DNA from: Sphingopyxis sp. YF1
Lineage (GTDB): Bacteria > Pseudomonadota > Alphaproteobacteria > Sphingomonadales > Sphingomonadaceae
Assembly (NCBI RefSeq): GCF_022701295.1
Contig: NZ_CP033204.1
Coordinates: 1,550,001 to 1,614,000 of the forward strand
Reading direction: 5' to 3'
Length of the DNA: 64,000 nucleotides
The position numbers were made by a program, and so were the translations under genes. Below are positions 52,801 through 60,708 of the stretch, piece by piece; positions within the stretch are counted from its first letter, which is position 1, and every line of letters begins with the position of its first letter. Under the pieces are notes generated by a model. That model saw only the letters and a program-made list of their open reading frames with translations. It was not told where the DNA came from and searched no databases.

Positions 52801-54924
52801 GTCCTTCACGGTGGCGACGAGGCGGTTCTCGCCCTCGCGGATCTCGATCCCGCGCCACACGCTGACCGCGACCCGGCCGTCGGCGGACTTGCGCGCGCCT
52901 TCATAGGCGAGCGGATCGACGGGCTTGCCGTTGATCGTCAGCGTCACCGTCTGGCCCGGTGCATGCTTGATCGCGGCACGAACCGCCTTTGATCGCGGAT
53001 TATGGTCGGGGGCGGGGAAGAGCCAGCCGATGCCCGGTGCTTCGCCGGCCAGCCAGTCGCGCCCCGCGCCCGCGGCTTCGGGATCGCCGGGCACCACCGG
53101 CGCTTCGACCCTGGCGATGGCATGCGCCGTGCGCAGGGCACCTGCGACGGCGCGGAAATCGGCGCGCTTGAGTGCGCCGCCGCGCCCCTCGACGAAACGC
53201 GAGATTGCGCTGCCCGCGCTCTGCGCCGATCGCGCGCAGTCGACGGGTTCGCGGTCGAGCGGCAGCGTCGACGGATCGATCTGCACGACATGCAGCCCGG
53301 GACGAACGCCTTCGAAATGATAGCGGCCGTCCTGGTCGGTGACGGCGTAGCTGCCGTCCCGCAGCATGACGCGCACGCCGCCGATCCCCGCGGCCTTGCC
53401 CGGATCGACGGCGCAGCCGCCGTCGGTGATGCGACCGATGATCGTCATCCGGTCGCCGAGCCGGTCGCGCTTGATCGATACCGTCGCCTCGGACACGTTG
53501 CTCGTCGCGCCGCGATTGTCGGTCGCCGTGGCGCGATTGAGCGCGTTGCCGGGTTGGGCCGATACAGCGACTTCGGCGAGATAGGTGAGCAGCACGCGCT
53601 GTCCGGGCGCGAGGGCGGGCAAGGCGACGCTGAAATCGCGGCCGTTCGCTTCGACGACCGGATCGATCCGCACGCCGTCGGCACGTACCGTGTCGAGGCG
53701 CAGCCGCATGCCGGCGGGCAGGGCATCGCGCAGCGTCACCACGCCGCTGCCGCGGCGCGCGTCGCGATTCGACACCTCGATCCGGTACTGGATCACGTCG
53801 CCGGGCACCGCGACCTGCGTCGAAGTCGTCTTGTGCAGGGCCAGCTCGCCGCCCGGTCGGTCGACCGGGATGTCGATCCGCACCGGTGCCGGGTCGTTCA
53901 GCGTGAAGACGGCGCCATAGCTTGCCGCGTTGATCGTATATGGCAGGCCGTCGTCGGGACGGCGGAAACCCGCGAGCGCGCCGGGATCTGCGGTCGAAGG
54001 GGCGGTGAAGGGCGCGGGCGGCTCGACCAGCAGGCGATAGGTGCCGGGCGCCACGAAGGGGAAACGATAGTCCCCGGGCGGGAAGGTGTAGACGGTCCCG
54101 CCGCTGTCGGTGACGCTTTGGCCGGTGACGACGCTCGACGGGTATGTCGAGACGCCGTCGTCGCCGAAGACCGGGGCCGGTCGGCCCGTCGCGGTATCGA
54201 TGATGGTGACGCGGCTGCCCGCGACCGGCGCGCCGTCGCCGCTGTCGAAGACGATGCCGAACGGATCGACGAGGAAGCTGATTTCCGCGGTGGCGACGAG
54301 TTCGGCATGCGCGTCATCGCTGACCCGCATCGTCACCGTCGATCCGGGCGAGACCGACAGGCGGCAGTCGCCCGCGACCAGCGGCGGCGGCATGCCGATG
54401 CTGTTGATGATGCCGACGAACTCGCCGCTGTTTGCCGCGGTTTCCGACAGGGTGATGCGTTCGCGATCGCCGTTTTCGAGCTCGAGCGCCACGTCGAGCG
54501 TGTCGCGCGCCGCGGGATCGCTGTTGGCGCCGGCGAGCGTCACGCCGACCACCAGCACTTCGCCGGCATGAAAGCGTCCGGTGGGCTGCAGCGAGGCGGG
54601 GTCGGTCGGCAGCGAGGCGAAAACGCCGCCGGGTTCGATCAGGCTGGTCCCGCCGCTGCCCTGACAGCGGGTCGGGACGACCGGCGCCGACTTGGAGCCG
54701 AGGTTGCTGGTCAGCCGATAGGTGCTGATCGTCGGACGCTCGGGCGGCCGCGGCGTCGCTATGACGTCGACGCGGTTCGAGAACGTCTGCGCCGGACGTC
54801 CGCTCGCGGTCCATTCGGCCGACGCGGTATTGGAAATGACCTGCGCATCGGCGCGCGCTGCGGGCAGCGTGGCTGCCGCAACCAGCGCGGTGGCAAGGGC
54901 CAGGCATTTCGGGAGGAAGCTCAT
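49843..54924 (-). CDS. Giant exported DUF11 protein with outer-membrane-barrel-like C-terminus
   Basis: A 1693-residue exported protein. ATG 54924 starts the signal peptide PKCLALATALVAAATLPAARADA; an in-frame upstream extension has no signal. Mature N-terminus QVISNTASAEWTASG. Domains in order: N-terminal Ig-like region with FPFVAPGTYRLLVEPP (about 60-370); a DUF11 repeat ELALHKTTSTQVAVPGDVIQ and VVTLRDALPAGMRL (about 385-490); an SdrD/carboxypeptidase-like repeat GIGGVRVMLRDGSYAVTDQD (about 515-570); further Ig-like segments including VLVADGVTRPVLAVRLTD (to about 870); then, from about 880, a long alternating-strand region ending VTFKLKFDQTSFQGLGL. The last 800 residues look like an outer-membrane beta-barrel. 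It is the last gene of a four-gene cluster. The role is unknown; adhesion or surface display is possible. Confidence 0.82.
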   Translation of the reverse strand: MSFLPKCLALATALVAAATLPAARADAQVISNTASAEWTASGRPAQTFSNRVDVIATPRPPERPTISTYRLTSNLGSKSAPVVPTRCQGSGGTSLIEPGGVFASLPTDPASLQPTGRFHAGEVLVVGVTLAGANSDPAARDTLDVALELENGDRERITLSETAANSGEFVGIINSIGMPPPLVAGDCRLSVSPGSTVTMRVSDDAHAELVATAEISFLVDPFGIVFDSGDGAPVAGSRVTIIDTATGRPAPVFGDDGVSTYPSSVVTGQSVTDSGGTVYTFPPGDYRFPFVAPGTYRLLVEPPAPFTAPSTADPGALAGFRRPDDGLPYTINAASYGAVFTLNDPAPVRIDIPVDRPGGELALHKTTSTQVAVPGDVIQYRIEVSNRDARRGSGVVTLRDALPAGMRLRLDTVRADGVRIDPVVEANGRDFSVALPALAPGQRVLLTYLAEVAVSAQPGNALNRATATDNRGATSNVSEATVSIKRDRLGDRMTIIGRITDGGCAVDPGKAAGIGGVRVMLRDGSYAVTDQDGRYHFEGVRPGLHVVQIDPSTLPLDREPVDCARSAQSAGSAISRFVEGRGGALKRADFRAVAGALRTAHAIARVEAPVVPGDPEAAGAGRDWLAGEAPGIGWLFPAPDHNPRSKAVRAAIKHAPGQTVTLTINGKPVDPLAYEGARKSADGRVAVSVWRGIEIREGENRLVATVKDANGVTVETLERNVHYSITPMHAALIREKSVLVADGVTRPVLAVRLTDRDGKPIRSGLTGDFSVPAPYHPAVEADAQQARQLSGLERARPVWKIAGDDGIAYIELEPTTASGTLTIDFAFRDDKVTRGQTIETWLDPGDRPWTVVGFAAGTIGYNTLDDRMEPVAETIDDLNGDARLALYAKGRVRGKWLMTLAYDSDKDKDDARFGGVIDPRAYYTIYADHNETRYDAASVRKLYLRLERPQFYAMFGDVETGISEPQLARYQRALNGGKAEYRGKTIAATAFAADTPYRFRRDEIQGNGLTGPYQLGAKDILPNSERIVIETRDRLHSERIIETRSLTRHIDYDIDYFAGTLRFREPVLSRSSGLDPQFIVAEYEVDGIGERVLNAGGRVSYQSDDEQLRVGATMIHDESSDAKTNLGGVDARYRPNVDTEIRAEIAVSDASSKPGSSVAAPGRATAWLVEAEHHSRTVDVLAYVRERQTGFGAGQLNRGEDGTRKFGLDARLRATRTLSLTGSAWQEDYLDVGSRRRAARALAEYDNGTTVARAGITHADDRLADGTRNVSNIVQFGATQRLFEKRLELDAQTEFALGGKDASVDFPTRRRLGAHFAITRDVNLVGSYEIADGDSIKARTARLGFDLAPWAGARLLATANQQDIGEYGPRSFAAYGLSQTLRLGKKLTVDLSVDGNRTLGGIRAGDVLNIEQPVASGGFLGGNGTLTEDFLAISTGATYRTERWTLAGRAEYRDGELANRYGLTLGTLRQLGEGRALGALFTYARASGSGTVPTTEVMSFEMSWAHRPAESRVQWLNKSEFRSDKVRGAIAGQPGPIGGGALTIDGDATSRRALNSLSLNWTPMGDRGENGMWYERAEIGLFWGTRYNFDRFGADDVKGWSNLLGADFRFSLGEHVDVGASGTVRVGTGGDTLSWAGGPTITLAPMKNANVTLGYNFAGFHDRDFEDSRFARSGAYVTFKLKFDQTSFQGLGL

Positions 54925-54992
54925 GAGCGTTCGGGCAAGGGGGGAGCGCCGCCGGAATTGACCGGCGTCGCTGCCCTTTCCTTTTTCCGCGA

Positions 54993-56075
54993 TCAGTTGA
55001 CGGTGGCGCGGAAGACCAGCGTGCGCGTCGCGCCCGCGGCCACCGTGGGAAGCGTCCCCGACACGACGGGGGCGGCGTAGCTGCCGCCCGCCGCGCCATC
55101 GGCGTTGCAGACGCCGGCGGTGACGGACCCGCCCAGCGCGATCGGTCCATTGGGCAGGCTGTTCGGGTTGCCCGAACCCAAATAGGTCAGCTGGCCCGGA
55201 ACAGAGTCGGTAATGGCCACCGTCGTGGCATCGGCGCCGCCCGAATTGGCGATCGCGATGCAATATTCGACCACCGCGCCGGGAATCAGCTTGGGGTTCG
55301 TCGTCGTGTTGAACGGATCCCAGATCACGCGGCTGGTTTTCGTGACCGTCAGCGTCGCCGTCTTGACGGTATAATCGTCGGCGGCGCTGTGCGCGCCATC
55401 GCGGCTGCCGTCGTTGACGCCGATGCCGTCGGCAAAGACCGTGTCCTTGCCCGCGGTGTTGGCGCCGGCGGTCTGGGTGATGACTGCGCCCTGCGAACCC
55501 GCCGTGCCGCCTTCGCGCGCGGTCGCGCGCAGCTGGACGCCGGCGACCGAGCCGTTGGCGAGCCCTCCCGGAATGTCGGCGAGGACAAAGATGCGCGCCG
55601 TGGTGTCGGCGGCGAGTTCGTCGATATAGGTCACCAGCGCATCGCCGGCGTCCCAGCTTCCCACCGTGCCGGTCGTGGGATTGTCGCGATAGATGCGGAT
55701 ATTGGCCGCATTGAAGCTGTCGGTGCCGCCGTGCGCCGCCGTGCCGCCGCTGATCTGCGTCGCGGCGAGCAGGAAGTCGAGCCCCTCGTTCGAGCTGTTG
55801 GTAAGCTGGAACGTCGTGACGGCATTGGCCTGGCCGGGGACGACTTCGGTTGTCACTGTACCCACTTCTTCGACGAGCAGGTTGATCTTGCGATCGACGA
55901 CAAAGATGTCCGACGCGCTCTGCTGCGTCTGGCTGACACCGCCGACCTGAAAATCGACGGTTGCGGTATTGGTAATCGAGGTACCCGCGGTCGTGCCGGC
56001 GGCGAACGCCGGCGCGGAGGCGAAACAGGCAATTGCCGCCACACCCAAGGTACCCATGTTGATCAGCCTGGTCAT
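54993..56075 (-). CDS. Exported DUF11-type repeat protein
   Basis: A 360-residue exported protein. ATG 56075 gives signal peptide TRLINMGTLGVAAIACFASAPAFA; the frame is open to 56114 but that adds no signal. The mature start GTTAGTSITNTATVDFQV resembles those of its cluster neighbours. A middle region AANIRIYRDNPTTG with IPGGLANGSVAGVQL is Ig-like. The C-terminal part LIPGAVVEYCIAIANSGGAD and VAITDSVPGQLTYLGSG is a DUF11 domain. No membrane anchor or sorting motif is seen. It lies 68 bp upstream of the giant barrel gene, and the two may act together. Confidence 0.78.
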   Translation of the reverse strand: MTRLINMGTLGVAAIACFASAPAFAAGTTAGTSITNTATVDFQVGGVSQTQQSASDIFVVDRKINLLVEEVGTVTTEVVPGQANAVTTFQLTNSSNEGLDFLLAATQISGGTAAHGGTDSFNAANIRIYRDNPTTGTVGSWDAGDALVTYIDELAADTTARIFVLADIPGGLANGSVAGVQLRATAREGGTAGSQGAVITQTAGANTAGKDTVFADGIGVNDGSRDGAHSAADDYTVKTATLTVTKTSRVIWDPFNTTTNPKLIPGAVVEYCIAIANSGGADATTVAITDSVPGQLTYLGSGNPNSLPNGPIALGGSVTAGVCNADGAAGGSYAAPVVSGTLPTVAAGATRTLVFRATVN

Positions 56076-56148
56076 AGCTGAGCTCCCGGGTTCTGGTTGG
56101 TCGCCTTTCCCCACCGCCGGCGACCGTCAGGCGGTTTAAGCTATTCGT

Positions 56149-56613
56149 CTACTTTACGATTCCCCGGAACATCAGCTTGCCCGAAGCGCCGGCTGGAATC
56201 GGTTTCTGGAACGCCCAGCGGATGTGCGTGACGTCGCTCGGCTGTGCCGAGCGCAACGTTCCGTCGGACTGGCGGACGGTCAGGTCGGACAGCAGGCCCC
56301 ACGCCTTGCCACCGTCGACCGACACCAGCGGACGCGTATCGCCGGCGTCGGCGAAGCGCACCGCGGCGGGCAGCGGGTTGGTGATCACGAATTTGTCCGC
56401 CGGCTGCGCGCTGGCGTTGCGATAGGCCAGCACAAAGACGAGACGGTCGCCGGGAACGACGACCTTCGGTTCCTCAAGCAGTACGCGCTGCTTGCCCGCC
56501 GCGTCGGTCGAAAGCCGTTCGACGAAGACACTGTTGTCGAGGGCGACCTGATTGGCCGCCAGAGCCTGGCCGGGCAGGAGTGCCGCGGCGAAGAGAAGGG
56601 GCAGGATTCGCAT
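56149..56613 (-). CDS. Small exported DUF11-like protein
   Basis: A 154-residue exported protein. I use ATG 56613 (TGGAG upstream, good signal peptide RILPLLFAAALLPGQALA); ATG 56625 would overlap the preceding stop. The mature protein NQVALDNSVFVERLSTD, VVVPGDRLVFVLAYRNASAQ and FVITNPLPAAVRFADAGD is one Ig-like/DUF11-like domain. It starts 11 bp after the upstream DUF11 gene and ends 73 bp before the next. It may be a linker or chaperone-like component of the set (speculative). Confidence 0.72.
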   Translation of the reverse strand: MRILPLLFAAALLPGQALAANQVALDNSVFVERLSTDAAGKQRVLLEEPKVVVPGDRLVFVLAYRNASAQPADKFVITNPLPAAVRFADAGDTRPLVSVDGGKAWGLLSDLTVRQSDGTLRSAQPSDVTHIRWAFQKPIPAGASGKLMFRGIVK

Positions 56614-56624
56614 GCGATACTCCA

Positions 56625-57629
56625 TCAGTCGATCGTGGTCTTGAAGGTGACGGTGCGGGTCTGGCCGCCGGCGACGGTGCCGAGCGCGACGTTGATCCGC
56701 GTGCCGTTATAATCGCCGACATCGCCATCGACGGTGTCGGTCAGGCTCGATCCGCCGAGCGTGATCGATCCAGCGACATAGGCGGTATCGGCGGGAATAT
56801 TATCGACGATGGCGAGCCCGTTCACCGATCCGCTGCCTGCGACAGTGGCCACGATCGTATAGGTGATCGTCGCGCCCGGAACGGGTTCGCTGCCGCCGAA
56901 GGGGTCGAGAACGACCGCCGACTTGACGAGTGACACGGTCGCCGCCGACACGGCATAGGCGCCGCTATCCTGCCCGTCGGCACCGGTCGAGCCGACGACG
57001 GCATCGCCGCCGCCTTCGCCCTGGCCGGCGAAGCTTGTCCCGGGGGTGCCCGTCCCGGTCTTTGCCGTGGCAACGAGGCTCACGATGCCGCGGTCGCCGT
57101 CAGCGACGCCGCCGGGGGTCGTCGAAAGCACGAAAACGGCGACGCTTTGGTCGGGGGCGAGCACTGGGTCGTTGGCGCCCGGTGTGTAGAGGGTGTCTGT
57201 TCCGGCGTCGAAGATGCCGTCGCCGTTGTCGACGTAGATCTGCGTGACCGCGGGATCATAATCGTCGCCGCCGCCGTTCGCGACGGTCGAGAGCGCAAAG
57301 GCTTCTTCGCCATTGCCGTTGTTGGTGACCGCGAAGGTGAGCCGTTGCTGCGTAGAGCCCGGCGTCGTCGGAACATCGGCGGGATCGCTCGAATCGACCG
57401 TGACGTCGAGCAGTTCGTCGACGCGCAGGTCGACCTTGTTCGAATCGATCGTCTGCGTACCGCCGCCAGCATCATAGCTGGCGCTCGCGGTGTTGCTGAT
57501 CGTCGAGCCCGCACGGGTGCCCGCGGCCTGGGCCTGCATCGGCAGGGCGAGCGCGGTTGCAAGGGCGAATATGGAAATGGCAGGGATGCGATACCGATGC
57601 GGCGCGCCCCCCACAGGCGCTTTCATCAT
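56625..57629 (-). CDS. Exported DUF11-type repeat protein, first gene of cluster
   Basis: A 334-residue exported protein. The two adjacent ATGs at 57629 and 57626 (GGAG upstream) open MMKAPVGGAPHRYRIPA, followed by a signal peptide ISIFALATALALPMQAQA. The frame is open further to 57773 without a signal. Mature start GTRAGSTISNTASASYD. The middle has acidic repeats such as QIYVDNGDGIFDAGTDTLY, which look like Ca2+-binding loops, and SVAVFVLSTTPGGVADGDRG. The C-terminal DUF11 domain is EPVPGATITYTIVATVAG and LAIVDNIPADTAYVAGS. Its overall layout mirrors the 360-residue protein two genes downstream, so they are probably duplicates. Confidence 0.78.
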   Translation of the reverse strand: MMKAPVGGAPHRYRIPAISIFALATALALPMQAQAAGTRAGSTISNTASASYDAGGGTQTIDSNKVDLRVDELLDVTVDSSDPADVPTTPGSTQQRLTFAVTNNGNGEEAFALSTVANGGGDDYDPAVTQIYVDNGDGIFDAGTDTLYTPGANDPVLAPDQSVAVFVLSTTPGGVADGDRGIVSLVATAKTGTGTPGTSFAGQGEGGGDAVVGSTGADGQDSGAYAVSAATVSLVKSAVVLDPFGGSEPVPGATITYTIVATVAGSGSVNGLAIVDNIPADTAYVAGSITLGGSSLTDTVDGDVGDYNGTRINVALGTVAGGQTRTVTFKTTID

Positions 57630-57797
57630 CGTTAGTAACTCCAATGGCTGGTCCGTGGAGCCGTTCATCGGCCCGAAACGGAAATTTCTGGTTAAGAGCC
57701 GGGTCACCAAGAGAGATATTGTCCCGAAACTGGACAGGGGTGTGCTGTCTGGCGCGGCGCAGCAAGGTCGCATAAGGTATGGCGATCAGCGAGGGAG

Positions 57798-59006
57798 ATG
57801 CGCCGCGTGGCCGAGGATCGGGGGGACAGAAACAGGCGACCGGCGGCCGACAATCCCCTGCGCCAGATCGAGATCGACGATTTTCGCCGTGACCGGTTGC
57901 TCGCGGCGCTGACGCTGATCCTCGGTGCGGCTTTCTGTCTCGGACTGCCCTTTGCGCTGCAGGCGGGCGCCGAGTTTTTCCTGCCGCTGACCGCGGCGAT
58001 CGTCATCGCGATCGCCCTGGTCCCGCTTCTCGAATGGCTCGAACGGCGCGGCGTGCCCTCGGCGCTGGCCGCCTTTCTTGCGCTCGCGGCCTTTCTTGCG
58101 CTGGTCAATGCCGCGCTTGCGATCATCGTCGTGCCGGCGACCGGCTGGTTCGCGCGGCTTCCCGAATCGATCCCGCGCATCCAGAGCAACCTCGCGCCGC
58201 TGATCGACTTTTATTCGACCCTCCAGAAATTCGTCGACCGTACCCTGACCTCGGTCGCGACCGGGACCGAGGCCACGGCGCAGGCGGTCGCGGCGCAGGC
58301 GCCGTCGTCGGTGATCGACTATTTCATCTCGTCCGCGCCTGCCGCGGCGATCCAGCTCTTCTTTGCCGTGCTGGTGATCTTCTTCTTCCTCGCCGGCTGG
58401 ACGCGGCTGCGCCGGGGAACGATTCGGCGCCGCGGCAGCTTCGATGGCGCGATGCAGACCGCGCGTGTGATCCAGAATGTCGTCGATGCGACCGCCGACT
58501 ATCTGGCGACGATCACGATGATCAACGCAATCCTCGGCCTGCTCGTGGCGGTGTTGCTGTGGGCGCTGGGCATGCCGTCGCCTTTCATGTGGGGCGGGAT
58601 CGTGTCGCTTTGCAATTTCGTCCCCTATCTCGGGCCGATCGTGGCTGCGACGCTGCTCGGGCTCGGCGGGCTGATGACTTTCGACGCGGTGGGAATCGCC
58701 TTGCTGCCGGCGCTGATCTTCATCGGCGTACACACGGTCGAGGCGAATCTGGTCACGCCGCTCGTGCTCGGCAAGCGGCTGACGATCAATCCGCTGCTGA
58801 TTCTCGTGTCGTTGAGCTTCTGGGGGTGGATCTGGGGGGCGCCCGGAGCGTTGCTCGCCGTTCCGCTGCTACTTATTCTGCAAACTGTGCTGCAATCGAC
58901 AGGGACGCCCGATCTCGGCGGTTTTCTGTTCGAACGGGGCACGCTGACGACGACCGACGAGGTTCGCGATCGATTAAATCGTGCGCCAACCGAAGGTGGC
59001 GGTTGA
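57798..59006 (+). CDS. AI-2E family transporter (PerM-like permease)
   Basis: A 402-residue inner-membrane protein of the AI-2E/PerM exporter family. Helices near residues 35-60 (LLAALTLILGAAFCLGLPFAL), 60-80 and 90-115 are followed by the large extracytoplasmic loop (120-180). Later helices contain the signatures YLATITMINAILGLLVAVLL, MWGGIVSLCNFVPYLGPIVAA and VTPLVLGKRLTINPLLILVSL. Cargo is not established for most members. It is divergent from the DUF11 cluster, 168 bp away, and precedes tRNA-Asp. Confidence 0.92.
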   Translation: MRRVAEDRGDRNRRPAADNPLRQIEIDDFRRDRLLAALTLILGAAFCLGLPFALQAGAEFFLPLTAAIVIAIALVPLLEWLERRGVPSALAAFLALAAFLALVNAALAIIVVPATGWFARLPESIPRIQSNLAPLIDFYSTLQKFVDRTLTSVATGTEATAQAVAAQAPSSVIDYFISSAPAAAIQLFFAVLVIFFFLAGWTRLRRGTIRRRGSFDGAMQTARVIQNVVDATADYLATITMINAILGLLVAVLLWALGMPSPFMWGGIVSLCNFVPYLGPIVAATLLGLGGLMTFDAVGIALLPALIFIGVHTVEANLVTPLVLGKRLTINPLLILVSLSFWGWIWGAPGALLAVPLLLILQTVLQSTGTPDLGGFLFERGTLTTTDEVRDRLNRAPTEGGG

Positions 59007-59049
59007 CAGGCACCGGTGGGGCGCATATTGGCGCGGCACCCAAGCACAC

Positions 59050-59126
59050 GCGGGTGTAGCTCAGTTGGTTAGAGTGCCGGCCTGTCACGCCGGAGGTCGC
59101 GGGTTCGAGCCCCGTCACTCGCGCCA
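59050..59126 (+). tRNA. tRNA-Asp(GTC)
   Basis: A 77-nt cloverleaf. The acceptor GCGGGTG pairs with CACTCGC, the D arm contains AGCTCAGTTGGTTAGAGT, the anticodon loop is CTGTCAC (anticodon GTC, aspartate), and the T arm contains GGTTCGAGCCC. CCA is encoded. The gap to the permease stop is 43 bp. Confidence 0.97.
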
Positions 59127-59194
59127 TTCCTTGTCTCTCGGGACGGAATGGCCACCGCAGCTTGGGATGCTTTCAGAAGCGGGATTGTACGGAT

Positions 59195-59218
59195 TGGCGC
59201 GGCTTTTTAGCCGCGCCA
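59195..59218. terminator. Terminator-like hairpin after tRNA-Asp
   Basis: A perfect 10-bp stem TGGCGCGGCT / AGCCGCGCCA with a TTTT loop lies between tRNA-Asp (+) and the DUF2842 gene (-). It can end both, though it lacks a strong outer T-run. Confidence 0.55.
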
Positions 59219-59240
59219 CCGCCCTCCGGCGCGCCGCGCC

Positions 59241-59456
59241 TCAGTCGCGCCAGTGCCCCAGTTCCATCCAGCGCAGCAGCGGCTTGAGCGGCAGGATCCA
59301 GACGATTCCTGCGGCGAGGTAGAAGATCGCCTGGAGTAGCACTGGCCAGTCGCCGACCCAGGTCGACAGGCTGACGATGATCGCCGCCCACAGGATGATC
59401 AGCATCAGGATAAGGAAGATGCCGGCGGGTTTGCGCCAGCTGGGTTGAGGATTCAC
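59241..59456 (-). CDS. DUF2842 small membrane protein
   Basis: A 71-residue membrane protein of the alphaproteobacterial DUF2842 family. After NPQPSWRKPAG come two helices: IFLILMLIILWAAIIVSLS and VLLQAIFYLAAGIVWILPL, then RWMELG near the C-terminus. GTG 59456 overlaps the stop of the cyclo-ligase gene (GTGA) with GGAG upstream; a TTG at 59471 is the other in-frame option. Function unknown. Confidence 0.85.
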   Translation of the reverse strand: MNPQPSWRKPAGIFLILMLIILWAAIIVSLSTWVGDWPVLLQAIFYLAAGIVWILPLKPLLRWMELGHWRD

Positions 59457-60025
59457 ATTCGGTCTCCGCAAAGGATGAATTCCTGTTCGGTCAGGATCGC
59501 GTCGAGCGCGATGTCGGTCGGTTCGGTGGGGACGGTGTCGACTTCCTGCACCGACCAGCCGATTCCCACGCGCAAGGTGTCGGGATGCGCCGCGAACCAG
59601 CGATCATAATGCCCGCCGCCCTGACCGATTCGGCCGCCGCGACGGTCGAACCCGACGAGCGGGCAGAGAATCAGGCCGGGAACGACGGGTTCGGCATCCG
59701 GGGCGGGTTGCATGGCGCCCCATGGTCCTTTTGTCAGTGCATCGCCGGAATGCCAGCGACAGAAATCCATCGCGGCGACGCGCGCGGCATGACGGGGCAG
59801 GGTGATCGTCCCGAGCGGTTCGAGCATCGCCAGGATATCGGGCTCGTCGCCCCATGGCGCATAGCCGGCGACGGGCGCATGCGCCGCGGCAGCCTCGGCC
59901 AGCGGGGAGGGGAGGGTTCGGAATGCCGCGAGCCGCGCCATGCCGTCAAGGCTGGCGACGAAGTGGCGGCGACGAAAGCGAAGTCTTTCGCGCAGATGCG
60001 CCTTACTGCGGGCCGGATCGGTCAT
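59453..60025 (-). CDS. fau: 5-formyltetrahydrofolate cyclo-ligase
   Basis: A 190-residue enzyme that converts 5-formyl-THF to 5,10-methenyl-THF with ATP. The N-terminal SKAHLRERLRFRRRHF is typical, and the C-terminal LCPLVGFDRRGGRIGQGGGHYDRW is the ATP/folate signature. It lies just downstream of 6S RNA and zapA, the usual ssrS-ygfA arrangement. The downstream DUF2842 gene overlaps its stop. Confidence 0.93.
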   Translation of the reverse strand: MTDPARSKAHLRERLRFRRRHFVASLDGMARLAAFRTLPSPLAEAAAAHAPVAGYAPWGDEPDILAMLEPLGTITLPRHAARVAAMDFCRWHSGDALTKGPWGAMQPAPDAEPVVPGLILCPLVGFDRRGGRIGQGGGHYDRWFAAHPDTLRVGIGWSVQEVDTVPTEPTDIALDAILTEQEFILCGDRM

Positions 60026-60044
60026 TGCCTCTTCAGCCCGCTCA

Positions 60045-60225
60045 AAGGGTGGGTGGCGGGACCACCATGGGGTCGTTTGCCGGAAAATCCTCTGACGCCA
60101 GTAACGTCAGGTGGGGGCCATGTACGTCGGACCAGGGTCCGGGCAGGGACAGCTCCCTTGGATGATGTATCGCCTCAGGGATATTCGCAGCGGCTCGTGC
60201 CGGGCAGTGCCCGCCATCGCCTATG
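60045..60225 (-). ncRNA. ssrS: 6S RNA candidate
   Basis: The 221-bp gap between zapA and the cyclo-ligase gene, the standard site of 6S RNA, is highly structured on the minus strand. A closing stem pairs GGCGGG near 60213 with CCCGCC near 60058. An inner hairpin is CTGACG-TTACTG-GCGTCAG. A long central irregular stem is flanked by CCCTGAG and CCAAGGGAGCTG. 6S RNA binds the housekeeping RNA polymerase holoenzyme in stationary phase. The ends are approximate and rest on position and folding, not a model search. Confidence 0.65.
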
Positions 60226-60246
60226 TAGGGATGCCAGGCGCCCGGC

Positions 60247-60708
60247 TCAAGGCATTTGCTCGACCTTCGACGCGAGCGCCTCGATCCGGTCGGCGATCTG
60301 CTCGAGCGCGCGGCCGTAGGCCGGTGCGGCGACCGCGGCCGGCGGACGCTGGCGGAACTGCTCCAGTTCCGCGAGTGCCGCCTGCGCGCGCTCGGTCGCC
60401 GTTCTGACCTCGGCGCGTGCGCTTCGTAATTCCTCCCGTGTCGACGCTTCGCGGCTCTCGGCGAGTGCGACCGCGGCGCGCAGCGAATCGAGCTGGGGTT
60501 CGGCATGGCCGGCCTTGCTCGCCGCCTCTTGACCCTCGTCGGCGAGCATCAGCGCCGCAAAGAGCAGCTGGCGTACCTCGGTGCCACCCTGGATCGTACG
60601 CGCCTTGGCATCGACGATCGCGGCCAGCTGCATCAACTGTGCTTCCTGCCCGTCGGCGCAATGCACGTCATAGGGCCGTCCGGCTATGGTGAGCTTGACG
60701 TCAGCCAT
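60247..60708 (-). CDS. zapA: Cell division protein ZapA
   Basis: A 153-residue FtsZ-ring-associated protein. The N-terminal ZapA domain reads VKLTIAGRPYDVHCADGQEA, AAIVDAKARTIQ, RQLLFAALMLADE. A coiled coil (about residues 70-115) with many Ala, Glu and Arg and a C-terminal ALEQIADRIEALASKVEQ helix follow. It cross-links FtsZ filaments at midcell. The start overlaps the stop of the small upstream gene by 8 bp. Confidence 0.93.
   Translation of the reverse strand: MADVKLTIAGRPYDVHCADGQEAQLMQLAAIVDAKARTIQGGTEVRQLLFAALMLADEGQEAASKAGHAEPQLDSLRAAVALAESREASTREELRSARAEVRTATERAQAALAELEQFRQRPPAAVAAPAYGRALEQIADRIEALASKVEQMP

Noticed and set aside
53002-55080. 692-codon open frame on the plus strand across the giant DUF11 gene
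   Set aside because: It is a shadow frame: antisense to an obviously coding, domain-bearing gene, with no family features of its own.
58873-59127. 84-codon open frame on the minus strand starting MARVTGLEPATS
   Set aside because: It is antisense to tRNA-Asp(GTC) and the permease gene end; a common false protein.
60042-60506. Open frames through the zapA-fcl gap
   Set aside because: They run in the wrong frame over zapA and the 6S RNA candidate, and have no coding-like composition.
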